Shown here piece after piece: positions 11,158 to 21,681 of a DNA stretch of 46,348 nt. Below the pieces are notes generated by a model. The model was not told the origin of the DNA. It did not search any database and was given only the letters and a program-made list of their open reading frames with translations. The first letter of the stretch is position 1, and every line of letters begins with the position of its first letter. The DNA is from Phialocephala subalpina (taxonomy: Eukaryota > Ascomycota > Leotiomycetes > Helotiales > Mollisiaceae), in the NCBI GenBank assembly GCA_900073065.1, contig FJOG01000108.1, positions 1 to 46,348 on the forward strand. The letters are read 5' to 3'. The translations under genes and the position numbers were made by a program.

Positions 11158-11268
11158 CAATTAGTAATTGCACATAGCATAATGGGAGCGCATATAACGA
11201 ACCGGGATCGAACCTTTGAACTCAATTAGTAATTAAAGAACGCAAATAGGAGTAGGTAGAACGAACCG
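11158..11268. repeat. imperfect tandem duplication, period 65
   Basis: CAATTAGTAATT starts at 11158 and again at 11223. Each copy goes on to a shared AACGAACCG, ending at 11204 and 11268, with diverged sequence between. Within copy 1 a B-box-like GGTTCGATCCC occurs on the minus strand, but no tRNA fold can be built around it. Confidence 0.5.
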
Positions 11269-13570
11269 ACAATCTCTTGATGCCTTTGACCGATTTTGAA
11301 ATTTTCAAATCAATCTCGAAGTCAAGCGCCTTGCCATTGGGCCAGCGGTCCGATTATTCTGTATTTCGAATAGCATATGCAAAATCTTTGCTTATTTAAA
11401 TCTATATGTGCGTAGCCTGACGCGGGCCGTCTTCGGTAAAGTCGCCAGGAGCAAATTTTCTCGAGGCTCCACTTATGGGGCGTGACTTCGGAAGAGAGCG
11501 TACGTTGAGAGTATGACAAGAAAGGGTACCAAAGGTATATGAAACGGTGCGGAGGCTGACACTGCAACAGGAATATTGCAAAGAACGAAATACCCACAAC
11601 GAAATTTCTCCCAGAGTCACGAGGACAATATCAGAATTGCAACTAAAACGAACTCCTGACTTAATGTTGGAGGAATCAAGCGGAGAGGTGCAGGAGTAGA
11701 AGTAATGGGAGGGATTGAGGAGAGACGAAAGATTACCATTTGCAAATGCAGATCATGGCCATCTGTAAGAACGGGAATTGCCTCTGACGAGAAGCTCTGT
11801 GGCTGACCAGCAAGCAGAAACTCCATACAGGATCCATGGAGGGACAAAACGTATGTCTTCACTCCTTTAGGATATGCCCTTGGGCACTAAAGACTGGAGG
11901 ATATCATATCCGATGTCAACACGGTATTTCGCAAAAATAACCAAGATCTGACCAGGACAAGTTGGTGACTGCCGACATGGAATTCGAAGCTGTGTGCTGG
12001 CTTCTCGACCGAACAACTAGACGCATTCCAGCTGACAATAATTCGAGTCTATCAACGTTATCGACTTCATCACCCCCAAATGACTACCATTCTTAGACCG
12101 TTCAAGTAGGTTTGCAAGCCAGTTTCTCCCGCTCGGACGGATGATCTAGACATCGATATATCTCATGAACGCCACGATTCTGTTAGATTGTCCTCTGTCC
12201 ACGAGACCGCTCCAGCGCAACGGCAACGAGCAGATGATGCTGCTTCAAAGCAGCTGTCCACAGATCAGTGCCATCATCTGTACCACCTAGCTTCCTGCTC
12301 AGATTCCTAGCCTGAATCAACTCGGACTATATTCAAGCGCATTAGGAGAATGACTGACCTCTTGACTTCAAGTATTTGAGTTCTTGAATCACTCCGGATG
12401 GCGTTTAGTAAGTTAAGTTCTCTGGACACTTTCCAATCAGACGCTGACAAGGTTATGAGGCAGGAGTCTATCGGATCATGACGCGCAACCACCTCGATCC
12501 GACCCGAATAGCCCCAGATCCATGAGGCTCCAGACACATACCTATGCGACTATCGGCAGCACCCGTGCAGATAGGGCTACAATGCGTAACAAAATGTTAC
12601 AGAACAAGTCTTTGGTGGATCATGTGTCCTCCTCCATTCAGTTATACTCTATAACGGACTAAGGCACCTTCCTCTTCGTTTCAAGCCCTTGTATGTCTCG
12701 TGCTAAACCCATGTGTCTTGATCTAGAGCTGCAGGTCTCACATCTCCGTGTTGTATTCTAACGGGTGGACCCGCATTTTGTTGTCTCTGCGTATTGAATC
12801 ATGGCTCGATGCTTGGTCAGTAACGTGCACCCCTTCCTGCTGGGCCTCTTGGCCTTCTTTAATTTGGATTCATGTGGCTCTCTGAGCAGACATGCCGTCG
12901 ATGGGGGCTAGACTCGCGGGGGTCTGAAGGGCGAAATGCCGTCTAATACACTGCCATCAGAAGCCGTAATTCATTTGATCATTTGTCTTAAATTAGAGTA
13001 CGAAACCATATTGAAATTACATCGTGCAGCCATGCTTTCATTTAGCTATCAAGTCGCTTCAGGGAAACTTCGACGAACGAACCCCTTTCGTTGCGGCTAT
13101 TAGTTGTGCCCGAGCCATCGCGATGTGCAACAAAAGGCGTCGAAAGTTATTATGCTCGCAATTCTCTCTTGAGCTTAGGTCATCCCATGATTGCAAATGA
13201 AGAGCTTCTCTTGCGTGCTCGAGCAAAGCGTTCAATGCAGACGTTGCAGGAACCAAGCTTATTCCTGATTGGTTTCCTCTCTATGTAATCGAATGTTCCT
13301 TGCAGCTCTTATCATATCTAGTGGGACAATAAGATTCAGAGGTTCCATTGCATTGGCTTGACCAAAAGGTTGCGGGTGAGATCAGTAACAAAGATGGGGG
13401 CTTAAATCCGATTCTCGGCTCATGTAAGTAAGGCGTCATCCTCCCCGCAATTGTCGCTATCAGCATGCTATTTACTAACAACTCAATTTAGATCTATAAA
13501 CAACGACATACCTTCTTCAAGACTTGGTCTCCCACTTTCCAGAATCTACAACTTCATATGAATTACCAAA

Positions 13571-14780
13571 ATGGCGCCAGTAGAATTCATCAGCGTAACT
13601 CCTCCCAACAACTCATCGGAGCTTTTCCCGATTCCCAACGCACAAGTCGACCCGGAATTCCTTGTTCGCTACGCCCGCTCGCTCGATGATTATGGCTTCA
13701 ACTACACCTTGATCCCATATGGCTCCAACTCCTTCGATCCCTTCACAATCGGCGCAACAATTGCGGCCGTGACCAAGAACATCAAAGTAATCATAGCGCT
13801 GCGACCAAACACCCTTTATCCTACTGTCGCAGCAAAGGCTCTCGCGACTCTTGATGGACTCAGCAAAGGTCGAGTTGTGGTGCATTTTATCGCCGGTGGT
13901 AGCGATGCTGAGCAAGCCAAGGAGGGAGATTTCCTTACCAAGGAGCAGCGTTATGGGAGACTTGAGGAGTACATCAAGATTCTGAGACGTGCATGGGAGT
14001 CTAATAAGCCTTTTGATTGGGATGGAACGTATTTCCAGTTCAAGCAATTCAACAATGATGTCCGACCAGTCAATGGCACCATCCCAGTTTCTGTGGGAGG
14101 GTCGTCAGACGAGGCGTACCGCGTTGGTGGCTCGCTTGCCGACATCTTTGGACTTTGGGGAGAGCCGTTGAAGGAGACCAAGGAGCAGGTCGATCGTATA
14201 TATGCTGAGGCCGAGAAGGCAGGACGTACTGATAGGCCACGGATTTGTAAGTCAACAATCCCACACCCAAGGTGCACGTGCAGACCACATGATATCTGAG
14301 CATCTCGCCTCATCTCACATGTCGTGTACCGCAACAGATGAACAGAGCTAACAGTCAACAGGGGTAACATTCCGTCCCATCGCTGCTGAAACGGACGACC
14401 TCGCCTGGGCGAAAGCCCATCACACGCTCGACGCCCTGAGAAGCCACCGTGCAGCAGGACAGGGCAAAGTACCAGCCGATGCTCCCCCACCGCAGAATGT
14501 CGGCTCCCAGCGCTTGCTCGACATCGCGAAGAAGGGCGAGGTCCAAGATCGCGCTCTTTGGTATCCTACCGTGACTGCCACCAACGCTCGTGGTGCATCA
14601 ACCGCATTGGTGGGATCCTACAAGACTGTTGCGGACTCGCTATTGGATTATGTTGATCTCGGTGCTACCCTACTCTCTATTCGTGGGTATGATAACTTCA
14701 ACGATGCAGTTGATTATGGACGGTATGTGCTGCCGTTGGTGCGTGAGGGGTTGCAGGAACGAGAAACCAAGGCTGCATGA
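13571..14780 (+). CDS. luciferase-like FMN-dependent monooxygenase (SsuD/alkanesulfonate type), two exons
   Basis: Exons are 13571-14246 and 14362-14780; the 115-nt intron (GTAAGT...GCTAACAG...CAG) is the longest among these genes. The protein is 364 aa. It shows the bacterial luciferase-like TIM barrel: FLVRYARSLDDYGFNYTLIP near the N-terminus, then IKVIIALRPNTLYPTVAAK, LDGLSKGRVVVHFIAGG and RYGRLEEYIKILRRAW, then PVSVGGSSDEAYRVGG, and a C-terminal GATLLSIRGYDNFND. These match alkanesulfonate monooxygenase-like proteins, which use reduced flavin to release sulfite from sulfonates. Whether this one acts on sulfonates or another substrate cannot be read from the sequence. There is no signal peptide. 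No flavin reductase or sulfonate transporter gene is adjacent. Confidence 0.9.
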
Positions 14781-15212
14781 GAAGGCATTGTTTGATCGGA
14801 AATCGAGTCCTGGCTCTAGACTAGTCATGAATCAATCATTATGATTAAGGGTCATTAGGATGAACGCAAAGTACGGAATATCTCCGGAGTGAGGCGCGTG
14901 TTGACAGCACTCCTTGAGACTCCGGTGCACACGTCTCCAAAAAAACAGATTCAATCTCAAAATAGATCGGCACCTTTGACCTTTCCCTATTTTACGAACT
15001 TTCAATCCTACAATCTACCTGTCCAAAAATCTTCTAAATTTAGTCTTTATGGATTGGGCCGTGTGGCACGGGTACCCGGTAAGATTTCGGCCATCTTTCT
15101 ACTTCAGCAGTTCATGATCTCAAGAACCAGCCCTCAAAGCTGTCCGGCACCTCAGTCATTTCTTGTATCATGAATGCACTTCGATGGCGCTGATCTCATC
15201 TGAGTGAAGTTG
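14781..15212. other. intergenic, no gene seen
   Basis: This is 432 bp of normal composition downstream of the monooxygenase. I see no supported coding sequence, RNA gene or repeat. Confidence 0.4.
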
Positions 15213-15365
15213 GTCCGTAGGGGATGGTGTGAAGGATACTGTGGAGATGATCAGTATTGTGATTAAGATGTTGCACTTTAGCAGGATGTCGGGTGAGTAT
15301 TTGGCTTGCATTGAGAACAGAGTTTGTGTGGATGGCTGTGTGGGTCGTTGTGAAGGCATATGCGG
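15213..15365 (-). pseudogene. partial relic of the PNPOx-like gene
   Basis: On the minus strand, 15310-15365 translates to AAYAFTTTHTAIHTNSVLNA, aligning without gaps to AVYALTTIHTIINTSPVLHV, which is encoded by exon 2 of the gene at 6745-7827. Both segments are 56 nt. Seventy bases further on, where the intact gene has a 74-nt intron, 15213-15239 encodes VSFTPSPTD, identical to the start of exon 3. Exon 1 and nearly all of exon 3 are missing, and the junction frame no longer works. The copy kept its intron space, so it arose by DNA duplication rather than from mRNA. It is not expected to make a functional protein. Confidence 0.7.
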
Positions 15366-15978
15366 CTACATGTTCGACAACTCCTCCGGGAATTTCGGTA
15401 GAATAGGTATGTCTCTGTGCTGGTACCTACTTGGGGTACTGGAGGTGGATGGGGTGCGGTGGCGATTTTATTGTTGGTCATGAGAAACAAAAGTGGTTTA
15501 TCTAGAGTGAAGTCCGAGGCTCGAATCCTTTTCATTATCAGGGTCTTGCTTGTAGTCATTGTAGGATGACTATCCTTTTCCTTCGCTTATGAACAACTAG
15601 TCTGAATGAGGACTATCTCGCGACTGAATTCCCTAGCACCGAACCCAATCATCATCATGAAATTTCTAAAGAACACAAACAGTCAAACCACTCTGGAATG
15701 GAACTGACCCCGCTGACGAAGGGGCCTCGTGGCGACGAGATAGATTCTGAAAAGTTGTTAGCAATGACAGGAGTTAGTAGTAAAATACTCTCAACTAAAT
15801 CGAGGTAGAATTCCATAGTCCGCTCAATGTAATTATCACGGCGTACAATCGCAGCGAATCCTAGTAGCGCCTCTCCTAATAAACCGCTCAAGTGGTACCA
15901 GTCACAATCTTAATCTTTTGACCACGGCTGCTAATTGTTATACAAATGTGAGTCAACAAAACGGGGAGACATAAATAC

Positions 15979-16472
15979 CTTCCCAATTCTTCCGCTTCGA
16001 TTCCTTGGGCTGCGGAGGTGCTTGAGGATATTGTCGTGACCTAGCGGAGGATGCTTGAAGGCGTTGGGATCTTTCCTGTATCGTTTATGAGATTTCGTGC
16101 GTATGAATTTAAAGAAGTACTTGCCAAGTAAAGTGGAATCTGCAGAGAGCCACGAATTTGAGATTGTAGGATGCCCTTTGGCAGAGAAGGGGTGTCCGCG
16201 ATGGCACGGGAGGCGGTTGCGCCGAGGGCTAAGGATCCATCTCGGTACTTCAATCGAAGGTCATCGAAGTCGTCCTAACACCCCCTTAAATAGCCAGTGA
16301 GTCCGTGGAAATTGGAAGTTTCGAGTAACAAGTCTCCACGGGGCGCGCGGGGGATGAGGCTGGTCAGGGGGATCGGATGCCAATAATCACCCTCGTCGAA
16401 TATAGTGTCCAGCAAGCTCACAGCAGGTACTTGGTGTCCACGGATGGTTTTGGTGGCGCGTCCTTGGGTCAT
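15979..16472 (-). pseudogene. broken unknown gene (one nonsense codon, one frameshift)
   Basis: On the minus strand a coding-like frame starts at 16472 (MTQGRATKTIRG) and includes LLDTIFDEGDYWHPIPL and RAPRGDLLLETSNF. A single TAG at 16275-16277 interrupts it, and the same frame then continues with DDFDDLRLKYRDGS. Near 16130 the coding signal moves by one base into a frame reading GKYFFKFIRTKSHKRYRKDP, which runs to a GTATTT donor-like site at 15978. A further coding-like frame at 15655-15891 may be a later exon. TGT-TAG could derive from TGT-CAG by one C-to-T change, as RIP would cause. I do not recognise the family. A sequencing error or a very different exon structure is possible. Confidence 0.45.
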
Positions 16473-17039
16473 TCACTAAGATCCTTCAATGTTTCAGGGA
16501 CTCCATCTTCGGATTCAGCGCTATTTTGATTGAGCTATTCTGCTGTTCTGCCGATCCAACCATGTAAAGCATTGATCTGAAACCGCCCAGATACGGAGTC
16601 GGCAATGAGCCACTTTATTCGGTGTTCGTATGCTCGTAAATATGATTGGTTTTGATCTGGGCTTTGTAGGACCGAAAATCCAAATTGGAGTGGTTATCCT
16701 CAACTAGCTTACTAGCCAGGTCATATTCTGCCGTGAAATATTGTCTTCATGGAATGCCAAAACCACGGACAATCGTTTCTCGTTTCTCGTTTATACTTGG
16801 TGTGGGGGTGTCCACCGTTGTTGTACTAGTCTGCTGTCGGAAGCTTCTTTCTACCATATGGAAGGTAGAGGAGCTCGGTCTGTTCGTCGAGCTGAGGTCT
16901 AGGCCCTACAAAGGCACCGTATCAGTTGGAGGTCACGTGGCACATTAAGTGGGTCTTAGTTTCATGTGTATATAGTCTCAGCTTCCCCCTTTCTTAAATC
17001 TACAGTCGATTCCATCTCACACACCGGCTCCATAAACAT
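16473..17039. other. intergenic, no gene seen
   Basis: Normal-composition DNA between the broken gene and the AT-rich island. One 87-codon open frame occurs on the plus strand but has no motif or intron support. Confidence 0.35.
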
Positions 17040-17649
17040 AACTCCTTCTCCATCTTTATAAACAATTAGTCTATTATTATAAAGAATTCTTCCGTATTTG
17101 AATTCTCTCGGTAATTAGAATATACAAAAGAAGCTTATTTTTATAGAATTCTAATCAATAACTCTAAATTTTATTAAAACTTAAAGAAAATTACGTTTTA
17201 AATATCGATATAAAATCAATAATTTAAAGGGCATTAAGTAAATTTCTAACGATTTTAACTCGGAAATCTCGTAGAATAGAGATTATAATGCGAATACCTA
17301 TAAAAAGAGAGTTTTTTATAAGTATATCTTTATATTTCTTATTTGCGCTTATTATTCTTACTCTTACTTACTTTTACTTACTCTCTTTATTCGCACGTTT
17401 GATTCTTCACGTTTAACTTATCGAGTAAACGATAAAAAGAAAGTAAAGGGTTTCTGAGTATAAGTCAAATCGGGGAGGAACGCTCGGACGTAACCTAAAT
17501 AAGTACAAAGTATGCCAAAACGCGACTGCCATTAGTAGACGAGGAGGTTTGTTTACGTAGCCTGTGCTTTCCCCCAACAAGTACTCTCTTCTTCTCATCA
17601 ACTTCCAAGTTCCAATCAATTATACTCCCATCAATTGCACTCCTTGGAT

Positions 17650-17741
17650 TGGATCTCTGGCACTGGATCTCTGGCACTGGACCTCTGGCACTAGATTTTT
17701 AGCACTAGACTACTAGACCTCTGGCAGTAGACTCTTGGGAC
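17650..17741. repeat. degenerate 14-bp minisatellite
   Basis: About six or seven units of the form GGATCTCTGGCACT run in tandem. Later units read GGACCTCTGGCACT, AGATTTTTAGCACT and AGACCTCTGGCAGT. Most differences between units are G/A or C/T transitions. Confidence 0.75.
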
Positions 17742-17900
17742 TATAAGAAGTACGCGTTATTTACTCTTAAAAACTCTGTCTAGTTCTGAAGTCTAGGTTT
17801 TATAAAACGAGCGAACGAACCTACCAAATTGAAGCAACTTCTAATCGAGAAAGCAGATTATAAATAAGGAGGGCAGGCAGGTATATATGCGAGAGTTGGA

Positions 17901-17990
17901 TCTGGGAATAATGGCATATTTGGGTATTAGTAGACGGGTACAAGAAATCTGGGAATAATGGCATATTTGGATATTGGTAGATAGGCAAAA
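17901..17990. repeat. 47-bp tandem pair
   Basis: TCTGGGAATAATGGCATATT occurs at 17901 and again at 17948. The following bases (TTGGGTATTAGTAGACGG and TTGGATATTGGTAGATAG) differ by transitions only. Confidence 0.75.
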
Positions 17991-18235
17991 GAATGAGGCC
18001 TTCTAAAATAGATCAGTCAACAAATATCGAACAGAATATACTTTAAAATCTTGATTATAGAGTATATAATTTATTACGGCATTATAGACTTTTATTATCG
18101 AGCAGCTATTTATAATTTATTGAGAAGTGTTCGATATATTATAAAGGATAAGTCTATAATTTATAGCTTTAAAGTCGATAAATTTATCAACCTTTGAAGG
18201 ATAATTATATACTTAATACCTCCGTAGGGAGGTTC

Positions 18236-18745
18236 TTGTTTTGGGGTAACGTTCTAGTTCTCACGTGGCGTTCCCCATACCAAATTCTTCTCCACCATAT
18301 TGCCTTTTAGCATCGCAGAATGGTGGGGGGACGTTGACTTCGAGTTTATCGGTTCTAAGCTCTTCTTCGATGTCCTCGGAATCATCAACGACAACAATAC
18401 GTGCATGTTTGCAGCCCCAGCACAGTTATTAGCAAACACTTACTCAGGAATATACCTCGAACGAACCTTCTACCTGGATGTTAACTCCTGGTCGCCGTGG
18501 GAAGCATCTACGCTCGCAGGCCGTGTACGCTTGCGGCTCTTACACGATTATCGGCAATGGATCATGTGGAGTAGACGTCGACAAGCCTTCCCCTTGGAGG
18601 CAAGATCGTGTGAGGGTGACGGGATGACAACACGAATGTTGCCGTAGTTGGAATAGTTAGGGAGCTCCACGAATAACGTAATCCTTTGATGGCTGATCGG
18701 TTGTGCCGGCCGAGGGTTATATAACAGGCGGAGAAGGTATAGGAG
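18236..18745. other. GC-normal island between AT-rich and repeat sequence; possible gene remnant
   Basis: Composition returns to normal for about 500 bp. A 115-codon open frame runs on the plus strand at 18300-18647. On the minus strand a coding-like frame reads ARIVVVDDSEDIEEEL and ends GGEEFGMGNAT. The first part resembles the start of a response-regulator receiver domain, but the rest does not follow. No complete gene can be built on either strand. Confidence 0.3.
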
Positions 18746-19115
18746 ACTATCAGGATAGTATATTGAGTCAGGTTAAAGGAGGTAAACTATATAAGCGGTC
18801 AAATGGCGGAAATAATTTTAAAATAAAAGAGATCGCGTTTAATTTAAATCGAGGCGATTGATACGAAAGTAAAATAAATTATCGAATTTTATTAATCCGC
18901 GTAAAGGCTTTTTCTACGTATAAAGAGTAAACTATTAGGATAGTATATTAAGTCAAGTTAAAAGAAGTAAACTATACAAGCGGTTAAATCGCGGAAATGA
19001 TTTTGAAACAGAAAAAGATCGCGTTTAGTCTAAATCGAGGCGATTGGTACGAGGGTAAGATAAATTATCGAATTCTATCAGTCCGCGTAGAGGCCTCTTC
19101 CACGTATGAAGAAAG
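18746..19115. repeat. 185-bp direct tandem duplication with RIP-type differences
   Basis: Copy 1 is 18746-18930 and copy 2 is 18931-19115, abutting and nearly free of gaps. Key shared strings are GGATAGTATATT, GATCGCGTTTA, AAATCGAGGCGATTG and AAATTATCGAATT. Differences are almost all G/A or C/T transitions. Copy 1 is the more AT-rich in its second half, and copy 2 is the more A-rich near its start. Confidence 0.85.
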
Positions 19116-20138
19116 GAGCCTGCAGTCACTGCATTATCGTGCAACACAACCTACATTTCCTCCCTCCTCCCATCTGTCCCTCTCTGATTTCGTCGGCCAA
19201 CGCCTTTCGAGCCGTGAGACTTGATCTCGCAGTCATCATATCATCGCACAAAGACACGTCCTTAAACCTTTGGAATTGTCGAAGCATTGTGACCGCTGTC
19301 AAGTACTCTTGGCCGTACATGCCGACATCTGTGAGAACAACCAATAGTCTCAATGCTTTAACCACACCAACCAACAAACAATCAAACATCATACCCATCG
19401 CCACCAAATATAGTTCTCGGAATCAGTTACCCCACTTCGGAAACAAGTCCAGTCCGGCAAAACAAGTGTATATACTCGAAGACTAATGTAAGCAACGTCC
19501 GAGGCGATAACGAGAGAGGTATACTCCTTAAGAGCCTCCACCCTCATATCAGTACACGTCCATAAGATTCCTAGTGCCTTGGTGCCGTATATCCTTTCTG
19601 GTTTGATCCTCCAGCCGACAAATTCAAAGTCCAACCAAAGCATCCTCCAATTCCGACAGCACCCTCGCCGGATCATTTGACGCCGTTGTACTAGAAGCCG
19701 CCCAAAGCAGGTGAAACTAGCCAAATCGACATTGTTTGCCCTCGTTTCCGGTCGTGATGTGGTATGTTGATAGAGGAGTGGTGGCTGAGTAAGCTACTGT
19801 GGTCGCTGCTGCACTCGATACTGCCTCTGTTATGGCGCTTCAAGAGACGATGACAATTGCATCCGCTGGACACACCGGCGATATTCTATATATGGAGAGA
19901 AAATTTTCAGCTTTGCTACCTGCGTAAAAACCCCAAATTGGTCCTAGTATTGAAAATATTCGCAGAATGTAGCTGCCGGCGTAGAATTCTTCGAAGAACC
20001 AAAGCTTTTAGGCAGATGTCCACATCTCTTTTGCTATTGTCGTGAAGTAAATTCGAAGATTTCCAAGCGAAGGATTTCTTTGTTCTTATATGAACCTACT
20101 ATATCTGAATACTTAACGCGCAAAAGAGCCTTATACCA
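19116..20138. other. gene-poor interval; unsupported open frames
   Basis: Two overlapping minus-strand frames, 19126-19407 (93 codons) and 19389-19724 (111 codons), could be pieces of one gene, but no splice pair joins them in frame. Neither shows a known motif. Copy C of the dispersed repeat lies at 19698-19722. Confidence 0.35.
19698..19722. repeat. short dispersed repeat, copy C
   Basis: CCGCCCAAAGCAGGTGAAAC plus TAGCC matches the left part of copy A at 9966, with one substitution and a small indel. Its right end, AACTAGCCA, matches the left part of copy B at 41749. Confidence 0.4.
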
Positions 20139-20146
20139 ATTCGATC

Positions 20147-20852
20147 CAAAGTGGTCGATATATTAATTAGCCGATCAATTGGTTAATTAACCATTGTTTA
20201 TCATCCGATTAATTACGGATTTTATTTATACCGGTTAATAATCTAATTATATCTCTAGCTAATCAATTGAAATAATTTATTTTAATGATTTTAAAGTTAT
20301 AATTTAATATATTAAAAAAATATAATAAATTTTTTAATTAATTAGAAATTTTATAATATATATAATTATTATTAAAATAATCTTTATTAAAAGTTTAATA
20401 TCTATAGAATTCAAGTAAATTAATTTTATAATATTTATTAATATTTTTATACTTTTTATTATTTTTTTTATCAAATATATTCTTAATTTTTAATATAATT
20501 TTTTCTCGTTGAAATTTATATTTCCGATTAATATCTTAATAAATTTTTATAAATTAAAACTTTATTATTATATTAATAATAAGCTTAAAATATAAATATA
20601 TATTCTTTTTTTATACGAAATTAATAATATTAAAAATATTTGAATAATTAATAAAAAAAATTATAATAATAATAATTTTTAAAATTATTCTTTTAATTGA
20701 ATAAATTTATATTTATATTTATTATCTTATTAATTAACTAACTAGTTAGTATTAATTAATCAATAAACCTTTTTTCTAATATTTATATTGGTTAATTAGC
20801 AAGTAATTTTTCCTCGACCAATGGTTAACCGATTGGCCTATTGGCCACTTTG
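20147..20852. mobile_element. non-autonomous hAT-like DNA transposon, 706 bp, AT-decayed
   Basis: The ends form an inverted repeat. The left end reads CAAAGTGGTCGATA and the right end, reverse-complemented, reads CAAAGTGGCCAATA. Further in, GCCGATCAATTGGTTAATTA corresponds to GCCAATCGGTTAACC. The element is flanked by 8-bp direct repeats, ATTCGATC at 20139-20146 and ATTTGATC at 20853-20860, differing by one transition. Eight-base target duplications are typical of hAT elements. The interior is extremely AT-rich with no open frame, so it is either a MITE or an internally deleted, RIP-mutated copy. Confidence 0.75.
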
Positions 20853-20860
20853 ATTTGATC

Positions 20861-21681
20861 TCCTGGCCATTACTATTAGCTTATACAACTCTTGGGTTTC
20901 CTAAAACCCATTATTAATCCAGTCTAGCGATTTACTACAACGAGCTTGCTAGCCCCTTCTCAGGATCCAACGTCTTGGTGTTGAGCTATAGAAGAAGAAG
21001 CTGGTAAATATCTCCGGGCCCGATAGAGCAAGTTGCACTTAGCTACTTCCTCCTTGAGAAAGCATGCCCGTGACATCTCCGAAGTGTATCAGTATGGTCG
21101 TCAGTCCTGTATCATTCATCCATCATGGTCCTTTTGTGGTTCCATTGCCTACATGATGTTAGTTCCCCAAGGATTCATTCACCTAGTCGAGACTCTCACC
21201 TTTGCCCGTAGCAATTCCCCCAACACATTCGTGACGAGCATTCCATTCCGCCGAATGTTGACTGATTTGCCTTCGTGTGGTTAGAGGGTCTGGAAATCAC
21301 CAAGGGCGTTTTCAGTTGAATGTTTGGTGTTTATTTGAAGGTAGAGTTTATGTCTGTCGATTCCCTTGTTAGCTTGAACGTCGAAATTGTCTATGTGTAG
21401 GTAAATAATCTTACCAACTCTAGACCATGCACCAAACAACCATCAAACTTTCAGCAACAAATCTCCTCTCCTGTGATATCCTGTGTACGACGAACGACCT
21501 TAACCCTTCGATCACTGGGCTTATTTCCCATCCGCGCCTCGACTCATACTACAACTATCTTTGTCGTTGATGACAAAATGCCAAAGAATACCGTATGAAT
21601 CTCTATCTACTACTCATTGTAGCACCACACCATTCACGAGAAAATAAAAACAAAATAGAGCATAATAGACTACTAGTATCA
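20861..21681. other. intergenic, no gene supported
   Basis: Normal composition. An 83-codon plus-strand frame at 21033-21284 and short antisense coding-like stretches exist, but none can be extended into a gene. Confidence 0.35.

Larger units (their letters stand above)
9717..13570. other. gene-poor interval of 3.85 kb
   Basis: Composition is normal but no open frame here has a recognisable domain, intron chain or coding bias that I can support. The first few hundred bases form the promoter and 5' UTR of the GH16 gene; on that strand an intron-like GTACGC...CTGTAG stretch lies around 9983-10023. The interval also contains the dispersed repeat at 9966-10040 and the imperfect tandem duplication at 11158-11268. 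The last part is the promoter of the monooxygenase gene. Confidence 0.5.
17040..18235. other. AT-rich island with short tandem repeats
   Basis: This island is AT-rich but less extreme than the window edges. It contains a 14-bp minisatellite (17650-17741) and a 47-bp tandem pair (17901-17990). I cannot recognise a transposase or terminal repeats. Decay of a repeated element by C-to-T mutation is the likely origin, by inference. Confidence 0.6.

Noticed and set aside
11190..11220. Possible tRNA on the minus strand (GGTTCGATCCC)
   Set aside because: No acceptor, D or anticodon arms can be paired around it.
13613..14047. 144-codon minus-strand frame
   Set aside because: Shadow of monooxygenase exon 1.
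13951..14490. 179-codon minus-strand frame
   Set aside because: Antisense to the monooxygenase and runs through its intron. No protein-like features.
18300..18440. Response-regulator receiver domain (ARIVVVDDSEDI)
   Set aside because: Only the first motif resembles it. The later conserved Asp, Thr and Lys of the domain are absent and the frame ends soon after.
19126..19724. Two overlapping minus-strand frames as one gene
   Set aside because: No GT-AG pair joins them in frame without stops, and neither has a known motif.
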